From CAZOVK01 sp964583165 (GTDB lineage: Bacteria; Bacillota; Clostridia; Lachnospirales; WRAX01): a stretch of 29,208 bases of DNA. Made by a program: the position numbers and the translations under genes. Each line of letters begins with the position of its first letter. Position 1 is the stretch's first letter. The notes under the pieces were generated by a model. It was not told the DNA's origin. It ran no database searches and saw nothing but the letters and a program-made list of their open reading frames with translations. The stretch covers positions 1-29,208 of the forward strand of contig CAZOVK010000026.1 in the NCBI GenBank assembly GCA_964583165.1, written 5' to 3'. Of this stretch, positions 1-7,528 are shown in pieces.

Positions 1-6
1 ATACTA

Positions 7-35
7 TTGACTTTTTTTGTGATGTAATGTAAAAT
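7..35 (+). promoter_or_regulatory. Promoter of the peptide ABC transporter operon
   Basis: A sigma-A type promoter is visible: TTGACT at 7-12, a 17-base spacer, and TAAAAT at 30-35. Transcription would start near base 42, giving a leader of about 40 bases before the ATG at 84. Nothing like an operator or riboswitch is seen in the short leader. Confidence 0.7.
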
Positions 36-83
36 TCATACGAGCTAAAACATCAGATGCCTAGAGCATGTGGGGAGGATTTA

Positions 84-1727
84 ATGAAGAAAACATTTTC
101 TTTGCTGCTATCGCTTGCGCTTATCATAGCCATAGTCAGCGGTTGTACCACAGGCGGCACGTCGCCGTCACCAAGCAACACACAAAGCGCCACACCCAGT
201 AACAGCGCATCGGCTACCCCCTCCGCGTCGGCAACGCCCGCGGCCCAGCCTTCAACAGACAATAAGCCCGATACATTCATCTATGCTATCGGTGGCGACA
301 CAGGTAACGCAATCAACGTTATCACGACCAGTGACCGTTGGGGTCTTATGAGTATTAAGATGCTCTATTCACCGCTCTATACATTCGGCGGCGCAGACAA
401 TATTGTTTATTACCTCGCTGAAAGCTTCGAGCCGTCTGATGACTTCTTAACCTACACGGCGAAGCTTAGAAAAGACGTAAAATGGCATGACGGCACTCCG
501 TTTACGGCTGATGACGTAGTGTTCACGTATGAAGCTATGTTGGATGAATCAAACGCCGGTAGTGCGTACGGCCAACTTTTCTTCGGCGGCGAACCCGTTA
601 AAGTAACAAAGGTTGACGATTACACAGTAACATTTGAGCTTGCAGGTGTTTCGGGCGCTTCTATGGAGCTTCTGGGCGGTATCTACATCATGCCCAAGCA
701 CATTTATGAGGGCGAAGGTAATATCGAGAACAGCCCCAAGAACGCCAACCCTATAGGCACAGGCCCGTATAAGTTTGCGAGCTATCAAGCAGGCGAATAC
801 ATCAAGTTTGAGAAGAACGACGATTACATGTTCGGCGCACCGAGCATTCAAAACGTAGTATTCCGCTTCATCGGCGATGCTAACTCCGCTGTTCTTGCTC
901 TTCAAAACGGCGAAGTCAACGCGCTGGCTGTTACACCGGCTGACGCTGATAAGTTTAAGGGCGACGACTCTATAGCGGTTTATCCGTATAGCGAAAATCG
1001 TATCGGTTACATGGGCTTCATCTTAACATCACAGAATGCGCAGAACGCCGACCTTCGTAAGGCCGTATTCTATGCGCTTAACCGTGAAGACCTCATCAAA
1101 GCGGCTTACACCTCGCTTGACTTCGGCAAACCGGCTTACAGCTTCTTGCCTGTAGCGGCTACGTATTCGACTGATGATGTTAATAAGTATGAAACAAATG
1201 TTGATAAGGCTAAAGAATATCTCCAAAAGTCCGGTTTTACGGGCACACTGAAACTCGCTTACACAGGTACAGACAAACCACAATCAGCGTTTGCGGCGGT
1301 TATGCAACAACAGCTTAAAGCGGCGGGTATCAACCTTGAGCTTGTAGCGGTTGACCCCACAGCCCTCTACAACGCGCTTGAAGCGAAGAACGCGCCTTAT
1401 GATATGTACCTCGGCGGCTTCATAATGGGTATTGACCCCGATGCATACGCCGGTCTGTTCATGACAGACGACCCGTCTAACTATCAGGCATACTCAAACC
1501 CCGAAGTTGACAAGCTCTTCACAGCGGGTAAGATTATGACAGACGAAGCAGAACGCGAAGCCAACTATGTCAAGCTTCAACAGATTCTTATGGAAGACGC
1601 GGTATTCTATCCGATTACGGAGAACAAACGTATACTCGCGATTGACTCACGCATCGGCGGTATCGAAGACGCGAAGTTGATTCCGATTTACACGTTTGAA
1701 GATACTTCGAAATTGTTCTATAAATAA
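84..1727 (+). CDS. Peptide ABC transporter substrate-binding lipoprotein (SBP family 5)
   Basis: Extracytoplasmic receptor that captures di- or oligopeptides for the permease and ATPase genes that follow. The ATG at 84 is chosen over the ATG at 57 because GGGGAGG lies just upstream (72-78) and because it gives a clean lipoprotein signal: MKK, a hydrophobic stretch, then V-S-G-C with the lipidated Cys at residue 21. A Ser/Thr/Pro/Ala-rich linker (about residues 25-60) follows, as in Gram-positive membrane-tethered receptors. The body has family features such as KWHDGTPFTADDVVFT and an NPIGTGPYKF stretch. Length, 547 residues, is normal for the family. Substrate cannot be told from sequence; nickel- or sugar-binding relatives exist, but the downstream gene set fits peptides best. 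Confidence 0.93.
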   Translation: MKKTFSLLLSLALIIAIVSGCTTGGTSPSPSNTQSATPSNSASATPSASATPAAQPSTDNKPDTFIYAIGGDTGNAINVITTSDRWGLMSIKMLYSPLYTFGGADNIVYYLAESFEPSDDFLTYTAKLRKDVKWHDGTPFTADDVVFTYEAMLDESNAGSAYGQLFFGGEPVKVTKVDDYTVTFELAGVSGASMELLGGIYIMPKHIYEGEGNIENSPKNANPIGTGPYKFASYQAGEYIKFEKNDDYMFGAPSIQNVVFRFIGDANSAVLALQNGEVNALAVTPADADKFKGDDSIAVYPYSENRIGYMGFILTSQNAQNADLRKAVFYALNREDLIKAAYTSLDFGKPAYSFLPVAATYSTDDVNKYETNVDKAKEYLQKSGFTGTLKLAYTGTDKPQSAFAAVMQQQLKAAGINLELVAVDPTALYNALEAKNAPYDMYLGGFIMGIDPDAYAGLFMTDDPSNYQAYSNPEVDKLFTAGKIMTDEAEREANYVKLQQILMEDAVFYPITENKRILAIDSRIGGIEDAKLIPIYTFEDTSKLFYK

Positions 1728-1749
1728 GTAGTAGTACACCTAATAATCT

Positions 1750-1786
1750 GCTATTTCCGGGAATCTCCCGGGAATAGCAATTTTAT
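1750..1786 (+). terminator. Hairpin between receptor and permease genes, likely partial terminator
   Basis: A 13-base-pair stem (1750-1762 with 1766-1778, one G-U pair, three-base loop) is followed by AATTTTATT. The T run is weak, so this probably lets some transcripts through while ending or stabilising others. That would make more receptor than permease, a common arrangement in importer operons. The dppB ribosome binding site AGGAGG (1791-1796) follows directly. Confidence 0.7.
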
Positions 1787-1800
1787 TAAAAGGAGGATTC

Positions 1801-2754
1801 ATGTTAAGATACATAGTAAAACGTGTTCTACAGGCGATTCCGCTGTTGTTTGTCATCTCTATCGTCTGTTTCGCGCTCATGCATCTTGCGCCTTATGACC
1901 CGGTTGACGCAATCACGACGCCAAAGATGCCGCAAGAAACGGTTCTGGCCATGAAGGCTAAGTATGGGCTTGACAAACCTGTTTATGTTCAATATTTCTT
2001 GTGGCTCAAAGGGTTAGTGAACGGCGAATTGGGTTATTCAATCGTCACACACCAGAGCATCTCGGAGGATTTGGCAGTACGCCTGCCCGCGACAATGCGG
2101 CTCGTCTTGCCCGCGTACATATTAGCGCTCTTTATAGCTATCGGGCTGGGGCTTGTGGCGGGGTTCAAGAAGGGCAAGTGGGCAGATAAGATTATTGACG
2201 GGTTCTGTACGCTTGGCATATCTGTGCCTAGTTTTTGGCTCGCGCTGTTGTTTATATTCTTCCTTGGGTATAAGTTGAAGCTGTTCCCGATTTTGGGCAT
2301 GTATACCATCGGCATGGAAGGGAATTTCGGCGACTTCATGCGCCATCTCATTATGCCGTGTTCGGTTTTGACGATTCTGTTCTTGCCGGAGCTTGTTAGA
2401 TACATTCGCTCATCAACAATCGGTCAGCTTGCCGAAGACTATGTTATGGTTCAGAACGCATACGGCGCCAGCTCGACGCGTGTTCTGTTCGGGCATGTTT
2501 TGAAGAACGTGTTGTTGCCCGTTATTACCTTGCTCGGTATGTCGCTGCCCATTATCGTTACGGGCGCGTTCATTACAGAAACCATTTTCGGTTGGCCCGG
2601 CGTTGGCCCATACTTCGTCCGCGCGATTCAGGGCTTTGACTACCCCGTTGTTATGGCGATTTTGTTGTTATCATCATCTATGGTCATACTCGGCAACCTG
2701 CTAGCCGACGTGCTTTATTGCATCGTTGACCCGCGTATTAAGGAGATGAGGTAG
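1801..2754 (+). CDS. dppB: Peptide ABC transporter permease, DppB/OppB type
   Basis: Integral membrane subunit that forms the translocation path with the next gene product. The 317-residue protein begins MLRYIVKRVLQAIPLLFVIS, the classic DppB/OppB amino end with the first membrane helix, and has about six hydrophobic segments. The EAA-type cytoplasmic loop that contacts the ATPases lies near residues 200-230 (EDYVMVQNAYGASSTRVLF). The end reads VDPRIK, typical of the family. The ATG at 1801 has a perfect AGGAGG 4 bases upstream. It is separated from dppC by only three bases. The dpp and opp names cannot be told apart from sequence alone. Confidence 0.92.
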   Translation: MLRYIVKRVLQAIPLLFVISIVCFALMHLAPYDPVDAITTPKMPQETVLAMKAKYGLDKPVYVQYFLWLKGLVNGELGYSIVTHQSISEDLAVRLPATMRLVLPAYILALFIAIGLGLVAGFKKGKWADKIIDGFCTLGISVPSFWLALLFIFFLGYKLKLFPILGMYTIGMEGNFGDFMRHLIMPCSVLTILFLPELVRYIRSSTIGQLAEDYVMVQNAYGASSTRVLFGHVLKNVLLPVITLLGMSLPIIVTGAFITETIFGWPGVGPYFVRAIQGFDYPVVMAILLLSSSMVILGNLLADVLYCIVDPRIKEMR

Positions 2755-2757
2755 ACT

Positions 2758-3615
2758 ATGGAGAAAACGAGAAACCGCCGCGTGGAGCAGGTTCTGCGGG
2801 AGCTGCGCCACAATCGCGGCATTGTAATTGCTTTGGTGATTCTGGGGATTATCATGCTAGGCGCGATTTTCGCTTTCCTGTCGCCGTATGACCCCGACGC
2901 GATAGATTTGTCGATTTCATACTCGCCGCCGAGTCTGCAACATCCGTTTGGCACAGACGAGTTCGGGCGCGATTATTTCACGCGCGCATTGTATGGCGGG
3001 CGCGTGTCGTTGGCTGTTGGGTTACTTGCCATGGTTATATCTTCGACTGTCGGCGTTATGGTAGGCACAGTCAGCGGGTATTTCGGCGGGTTTGTTGATA
3101 ATCTGCTGATGCGTTTGGTTGACGTTCTGTCGTCTATCCCGTGGATGGTACTCGTGACGGTTGTCAGTATCTTCTTAAAGCCGGGCATTCAGACGATTAT
3201 TTTGGTAATAGGGCTGTTTACGTGGATGCACATTGCGCGTCTGGTTCGTGCCGAAACACTGTCGATTAAAGAGCGCGAATATGTTCTTTACGCGATTTCG
3301 GCGGGGCAGAGCGCGTATAAGATTATCACTTCACATATTATTCCGTCAGTGCTTCCGACAATTATTGTCGCTTCAACAATCAGTATCGCGAATGCCATCA
3401 TGATTGAATCGGCGTTGAGCTTTTTGGGCTTGGGTGTCGCTCAACCTATGGCTTCATGGGGCAGTATGTTACAAAATGCGCAAAGTAGCATTTCTAACGC
3501 CGCCTATATGTCGGTCTTCCCGGGCTTACTGATTGTCGTAACAGTCTATTCGTTCAACAAACTTGGCGATTTGTTGCGTGTGTTTGTTGAGCCTAAAGTG
3601 GGCACGAAGGGGTGA
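2758..3615 (+). CDS. dppC: Peptide ABC transporter permease, DppC/OppC type
   Basis: Second membrane subunit of the importer, 285 residues. It has an amino-terminal membrane helix (about residues 22-45), then the family signature HPFGTDEFGRDYFTRALYGG near residue 62, then a cluster of about five helices. The EAA loop reads EREYVLYAISAGQSAYKIIT near residue 172, ahead of the usual HIIPS. GAGATGAGG upstream of the ATG, within the end of dppB, serves as ribosome binding site, so translation is probably coupled. TGA ends the gene four bases before dppD. Confidence 0.92.
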   Translation: MEKTRNRRVEQVLRELRHNRGIVIALVILGIIMLGAIFAFLSPYDPDAIDLSISYSPPSLQHPFGTDEFGRDYFTRALYGGRVSLAVGLLAMVISSTVGVMVGTVSGYFGGFVDNLLMRLVDVLSSIPWMVLVTVVSIFLKPGIQTIILVIGLFTWMHIARLVRAETLSIKEREYVLYAISAGQSAYKIITSHIIPSVLPTIIVASTISIANAIMIESALSFLGLGVAQPMASWGSMLQNAQSSISNAAYMSVFPGLLIVVTVYSFNKLGDLLRVFVEPKVGTKG

Positions 3616-3619
3616 TACG

Positions 3620-4597
3620 ATGAGCGAATTATTGAGAATTGAAAACTTAAAGACTACGTTTTATGATAAAGGGCGGCGCATTCAGGCCGTGCGCGGCGTT
3701 GATTTGTCTATAAAAAAGGGCGAAGTGTTTGGCGTTGTCGGCGAATCGGGCAGCGGCAAGAGTGTTTTAATGAAGAGTGTCATGGGGATTATCGCTGAGA
3801 ATGCTAAGATTGAGGACGGCAGTGTGCTGTTTAACGGCAGTGATTTGTTGAAACTGTCACAAAAAGAAAAACGCGCTCTTCGTGGCAAGGATATAGCCAT
3901 GATTTTTCAAGACCCTATGACGGCGCTTGACCCGCTTAAAACTATTGGCGACCATTTGGTTGAGGTTATTGTAAGGCATAAGAAGATGAGCCGCGCGGAC
4001 GCGATGAATGCCGCGATTGAGAGCTTGCGGCTTGTCAATATCCCGTCACCCGAGAAACGTGTGAAGCAGTACCCACATGAGTTTTCGGGCGGTATGCGCC
4101 AGCGTGTTATGATTGCGATGGGGTTGTCTTGCCAGCCACAACTACTGATTGCGGACGAGCCGACGACGGCGCTGGACGTTACGATTCAAGCACAGATTTT
4201 GCGATTGTTGCGCGAGTTACAGGAACAAAACGGCATGAGCGTAATACTTATTACACACGATTTGGGCGTTGTCGCGAGCCTTTGCCACCGTATTGCCGTT
4301 ATGTATGGCGGTTTGGTTATGGAAGAAGGCACGGCAGACGAGATTTTCTATGAAACGGCGCATCCATACACACGGGCGTTGCTTGCGTCTATCCCCAAGC
4401 ACGGCGAGGAAGCAAAGCAAAAACTTACGCCGATTCGCGGCACAGCGCCTTCACTCGAAAACCCGCCCACAGGTTGCCCGTTCGCGGCGCGTTGTGATTA
4501 TGTAACGCCAGAGTGTGAGATAGCAATTCCTGATGTCGTCTCGTTGAGCGACACCCACAGAACGCGATGTGTTCGCGCGCGCGGAGGTGATAAATAG
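3620..4597 (+). CDS. dppD: Peptide ABC transporter ATPase, DppD/OppD type
   Basis: One of two ATPases that drive import, 325 residues. The ATG at 3620 is preferred to the ATG at 3563: the latter lies inside dppC, while GAAGGGG precedes 3620. Walker A is GESGSGKS (residues 41-48), the Q-loop is MIFQDPMTALDP, the ABC signature is FSGGMRQR, Walker B is LLIADEPTTALD, and the switch His is in ILITHDLG. The carboxyl end carries the oligopeptide-transporter extension with Cys pairs (GCPFAARC and PEC), which bind an iron-sulfur cluster in studied homologues. The TAG stop shares its last base with the GTG start of dppF. Confidence 0.93.
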   Translation: MSELLRIENLKTTFYDKGRRIQAVRGVDLSIKKGEVFGVVGESGSGKSVLMKSVMGIIAENAKIEDGSVLFNGSDLLKLSQKEKRALRGKDIAMIFQDPMTALDPLKTIGDHLVEVIVRHKKMSRADAMNAAIESLRLVNIPSPEKRVKQYPHEFSGGMRQRVMIAMGLSCQPQLLIADEPTTALDVTIQAQILRLLRELQEQNGMSVILITHDLGVVASLCHRIAVMYGGLVMEEGTADEIFYETAHPYTRALLASIPKHGEEAKQKLTPIRGTAPSLENPPTGCPFAARCDYVTPECEIAIPDVVSLSDTHRTRCVRARGGDK

Positions 4598-5571
4598 TGA
4601 GCAGAGAGAAACTGTTGGAGATAAAGAACCTCAAAAAATACTTCACCGTCAAAGGTGGGTTCATGGGCGGCGAGAAGCGCGTATTGAAGGCTGTGGACGA
4701 TGTGAGCTTTGACATCTTCAAGGGCGAAACCTTCGGGCTTGTCGGCGAATCGGGCTGTGGTAAGTCAACACTCGGCAGAAGCGTCACGCGCCTTTATGAC
4801 GTGACGGACGGGCAGGTTGTTTTTGACGGAACCGATATTGCGAAGTTGAACGCGAAGGCGTTGAAGCCGTTTAGAAGCCGCATACAGATGATTTTTCAAG
4901 ACCCATATTCGGCGATTAACCCATATATGACGATTCGCGAGATTATCCGCGAGCCGCTTTCGATTCACACGAAGTTATCTGGCAAAGAGATGGACGACCG
5001 CATTGTGGAAATGCTCGAGAGAGTGGGCATGAAACGCGACGACCTCGACAAATTCCCGTATGAGTTTTCGGGCGGTCAGCGTCAGCGTATCGGCATATCA
5101 CGCGCGTTGATTTTGCACCCCGAGTTCGTGCTCTGTGACGAGCCTATATCTGCTTTGGACGTGAGTATTCAAGCGCAGGTTGTCAACATGCTTGAAGAGT
5201 TGCAGAGTGAAATGGGGCTGACATACCTGTTTGTCGCGCATGATTTGTCAATGGTTCGGCATATATCGAGCCGTATCGGCGTTATGTATCTGGGTAAGAT
5301 TGTTGAAGTGGCTGACAGTCGTGAGCTTTACTCGAAGCCCTTACATCCGTATACGCAGGCGCTTTTGTCGGCGATACCTATACCCGACCCGATTCAAGCG
5401 CGGAGTAATGATGCGCAACTACTAGAGGGCGATTTGCCTTCGCCGCTCAATGTGCCGTCGGGTTGTCGTTTCAGAACGCGTTGCCCGCGCGCAACAGAGC
5501 AGTGCGCGGCGGCGGAACCCTCACTAAGCGCGGCTGACAGTGGGCATTTAGTAGCTTGCCATTTGGTGTAG
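4597..5571 (+). CDS. dppF: Peptide ABC transporter ATPase, DppF/OppF type
   Basis: Partner ATPase of DppD, 324 residues, last gene of the importer operon. It starts at GTG, overlapping the dppD stop by one base (TAGTG), with GGAGGTGA at 4583-4590 as ribosome binding site. Walker A is GESGCGKST (residues 50-58), the Q-loop IFQDPYSAINPY, the signature FSGGQRQRI, and Walker B VLCDEPISALD. The SAINPYM wording and the shorter carboxyl end with GCRFRTRCP are typical of DppF rather than DppD. The pair would form the heterodimeric motor. Confidence 0.93.
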   Translation: MSREKLLEIKNLKKYFTVKGGFMGGEKRVLKAVDDVSFDIFKGETFGLVGESGCGKSTLGRSVTRLYDVTDGQVVFDGTDIAKLNAKALKPFRSRIQMIFQDPYSAINPYMTIREIIREPLSIHTKLSGKEMDDRIVEMLERVGMKRDDLDKFPYEFSGGQRQRIGISRALILHPEFVLCDEPISALDVSIQAQVVNMLEELQSEMGLTYLFVAHDLSMVRHISSRIGVMYLGKIVEVADSRELYSKPLHPYTQALLSAIPIPDPIQARSNDAQLLEGDLPSPLNVPSGCRFRTRCPRATEQCAAAEPSLSAADSGHLVACHLV

Positions 5572-5594
5572 ATATAATGGAAGAAAATTAGAAG

Positions 5595-5637
5595 CGGGGA
5601 ACGCGGCAGTTGTCGTGTTCTCCGTTTTTGTTTTTTT
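5595..5637 (+). terminator. Strong intrinsic terminator after dppF
   Basis: An 11-base-pair stem (5595-5605 with 5614-5624, two G-U pairs) is followed by TTTTT-G-TTTTTTT (5625-5637). It isolates the importer operon from the unit that starts at the promoter ten bases further on. Confidence 0.85.
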
Positions 5638-5646
5638 ACACGACAA

Positions 5647-5675
5647 TTGAATTGGGTAAGTTTCTGTGTTATACT
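5647..5675 (+). promoter_or_regulatory. Promoter of the P-loop/TIR/RCC1/SPFH unit
   Basis: TTGAAT at 5647-5652, 17-base spacer, TATACT at 5670-5675. The predicted start of transcription is near 5682, leaving about 20 bases before the ATG at 5703. A near-consensus promoter right behind a strong terminator shows that the four downstream genes form a separate unit. Confidence 0.75.
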
Positions 5676-5702
5676 TTTGGAAAAGGGAAAAGAGGGCGAA
5701 TT

Positions 5703-6365
5703 ATGGAGATTGCGGATAATATTTTGAAGTACTATTTGCGTAATGTGAGGTTTATTACGGGCACGGCGTATGCGGGCAAGTCTACAATGGTGGCTATGCT
5801 GGCCGAGAAGTACAATTTAGTGTTTTGTGGTGAGAATTTTCATGATGTTGTGCCACGGAGTGTGTTTTCGAGGGAGCTTCAGCCTAATTTGTGTTATTTT
5901 GATACAATGAGCGGCTGGCAGGAGTTTGTGAACAGAACACCCGAGGTTTACAGTAAGTGGATACGCGGCGTTTCGGAAGAGGTTGTGCAGGTTGAAATAC
6001 CGGAACTCATTAAGCGTTCGCAGGATAGAATCGTGATTGCGGATACGAACATCCCGATTTCGGTTCTTAAACTAATTGCGGACTACAACCAAGTCGCCGT
6101 TATGCTGTCGCCACAGTCTATGTCTGTTGAGCGTTTCTTTGACCGTGATGACCCGGAAAAGAGGTTCACTTTAGACCGCATTATGGAGGCCGAGGACCCC
6201 GAGAAGACAATGGCTAATTTCAGAGCATGTATGGCCATGATAAACAGCAAGGAAGTCTATGACGAATACGCAAACAGCGGGTTCTTTACGCTGGTGCGTG
6301 AGGACTTGACGGACACGCGGCAGGAGGTTTTAGCGAAACTGGCCAAGCACTTCGGGCTGGAGTAG
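5703..6365 (+). CDS. P-loop NTPase/kinase-like protein of unknown role
   Basis: A 220-residue soluble protein. Walker A is GTAYAGKST at residues 20-28, and a beta strand ending in Asp (RIVIADTNIP, residues 109-118) could be the Walker B strand. An Arg/Asp-rich segment (DRDDPEKRF, about residue 155) could be a lid as in small-molecule kinases of the shikimate or adenylate kinase type. The substrate is not evident. The ATG at 5703 is used because the upstream ATG at 5610 lies inside the terminator and ahead of the promoter, while AAAAGAGGG precedes 5703. It is the first gene of the unit, 29 bases before the TIR gene, so a shared task is possible but unproven. Confidence 0.75.
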   Translation: MEIADNILKYYLRNVRFITGTAYAGKSTMVAMLAEKYNLVFCGENFHDVVPRSVFSRELQPNLCYFDTMSGWQEFVNRTPEVYSKWIRGVSEEVVQVEIPELIKRSQDRIVIADTNIPISVLKLIADYNQVAVMLSPQSMSVERFFDRDDPEKRFTLDRIMEAEDPEKTMANFRACMAMINSKEVYDEYANSGFFTLVREDLTDTRQEVLAKLAKHFGLE

Positions 6366-6394
6366 TTATTGCTATTCGATTGGGGGATTTCTGA

Positions 6395-7486
6395 ATGGCT
6401 GTGATTAAGTGTAAGATGTGCGGAGGTGATATTGTTGTCACTGACGCAACTTATGGTGCGTGTGACAGTTGTGGCTCATTGATGACCTTACCCAGAGCGA
6501 GTGACGAGCGCAAGGCCAATTTGTTCAGCCGCGCCAATCACTTCAGACGGCAGAATGACTTCGACAAGGCGGCTGTCGCCTATGAGAATATCTTGAATGA
6601 AGACAACACCGACGCAGAGGCTCATTGGGGGTTGGTGTTGTCGCGCTATGGCATTGAGTATGTCAAAGACCCAAAAACATACGCCATGGTTCCGACTTGT
6701 CACCGCGTTCAGATTGAGTCTATCTTGTCAGACGCCGATTATCTGGCGGCATTGGAATACGCTCCCGATTATTATACGCATTCGCTTTATGAGGAAGAAG
6801 CCAAGAAAATCAGTGAGATACAGAGAAATATACTATTTATTTCACACAAAGAAGCGCCCGTTGATGTGTTTATCTGTTATAAGGAGAGCACAGACGGCGT
6901 AACCCGCACAGTGGACAGTCTTCTTGCTCAGGACATTTATTATCAACTTAAAGACGAAAACTTGAACGTATTTTTTTCGCGCATAAGCCTGGAGGACAAA
7001 CTTGGTCAGGAATATGAGCCGTACATATTCGCGGCGCTTCAATCGGCGCGTGTTATGGTGGTTGTAGGCACGAAGACCGAGTATTTCAATGCCCCATGGG
7101 TCAAAAACGAATGGAGCCGCTTCCTTGAATTGTGTAAACAGGATAGGGATAGACTTTTGATTCCGTGTTATAGGGATATTAACGTGTTTGATTTGCCTGA
7201 GGCGTTGTCGATACTGCAAAATCAGGACATGAGCCGCATAGGGTTCATGCAGGACTTGTTGCGCGGGATTAAAAAAGTTGTCGATGCGGCTAAGGCCGAG
7301 AGGGAACCGACGACACATTCGTTGGTTTCAGCTGTTGCCCCCAGTGTGGAGTCGCTCTTTCGGCGCGGTCAACTCTTTCTTGAAGACCATGACTGGGAGC
7401 AGGCAAATATTTATTTCGACCGCGTTCTCGATATAAACCCCGAATATGCGCCCGCATATATAGGCAAGCTCTGCGCGGGGCTTTAA
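6395..7486 (+). CDS. Zinc-ribbon, TPR and TIR domain protein, ended early by an in-frame TAA
   Basis: Predicted TIR-domain effector or sensor, 363 residues. In order: a zinc ribbon (Cys 6, 9, 23, 26), a TPR-like helix pair (about 40-90), a TIR domain (about 155-260) beginning VDVFICYKES, and a second TPR stretch (about 318-360). The TIR segment has PWVKNEW with Trp235 and Glu239. This matches the W-x-x-x-E spacing around the catalytic Glu of NAD-cleaving TIR proteins such as SARM1, so NADase activity is plausible by inference. TGGGGG at 6381-6386 serves the ATG. The frame stays open after the TAA and continues into the gene at 7529 without a shift, so this is most likely the amino-terminal part of a larger protein. 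Confidence 0.85.
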   Translation: MAVIKCKMCGGDIVVTDATYGACDSCGSLMTLPRASDERKANLFSRANHFRRQNDFDKAAVAYENILNEDNTDAEAHWGLVLSRYGIEYVKDPKTYAMVPTCHRVQIESILSDADYLAALEYAPDYYTHSLYEEEAKKISEIQRNILFISHKEAPVDVFICYKESTDGVTRTVDSLLAQDIYYQLKDENLNVFFSRISLEDKLGQEYEPYIFAALQSARVMVVVGTKTEYFNAPWVKNEWSRFLELCKQDRDRLLIPCYRDINVFDLPEALSILQNQDMSRIGFMQDLLRGIKKVVDAAKAEREPTTHSLVSAVAPSVESLFRRGQLFLEDHDWEQANIYFDRVLDINPEYAPAYIGKLCAGL

Positions 7487-7528
7487 TATGAGGACGAAGC
7501 GAGCTTAGTCAGACATCACAACGACCTT
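7484..7528 (+). other. In-frame TAA and orphan linker joining the TIR and RCC1 frames
   Basis: TAA at 7484-7486 is followed in the same frame by 14 sense codons (YEDEASLVRHHNDL) and then the ATG at 7529. Without the TAA the frame runs from 6395 to 9103 (901 residues plus the stop position). No GTG or TTG lies between the stop and 7529, and no ribosome binding site precedes that ATG. A GAA to TAA change would be a one-base event. Alternatives are a base-call error or programmed readthrough; the following base is T, which normally favours efficient termination. Confidence 0.8.

Noticed and set aside
549..905. Minus-strand frame of 118 codons opposite the binding-protein gene, and similar shadows opposite dppB, the M60 gene, nusA and the AEC gene
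   Set aside because: They lie wholly within well-supported genes, have no ribosome binding sites in context and no recognisable family.
5610..5702. Extended amino end of the P-loop protein from ATG 5610
   Set aside because: It starts inside the dppF terminator and spans the promoter at 5647-5675.
7484..7486. Stop-codon reassignment explaining the TAA in the TIR/RCC1 frame
   Set aside because: TAA, TAG and TGA all end well-defined genes in this window (for example the binding protein by TAA, dppD by TAG, dppC by TGA).
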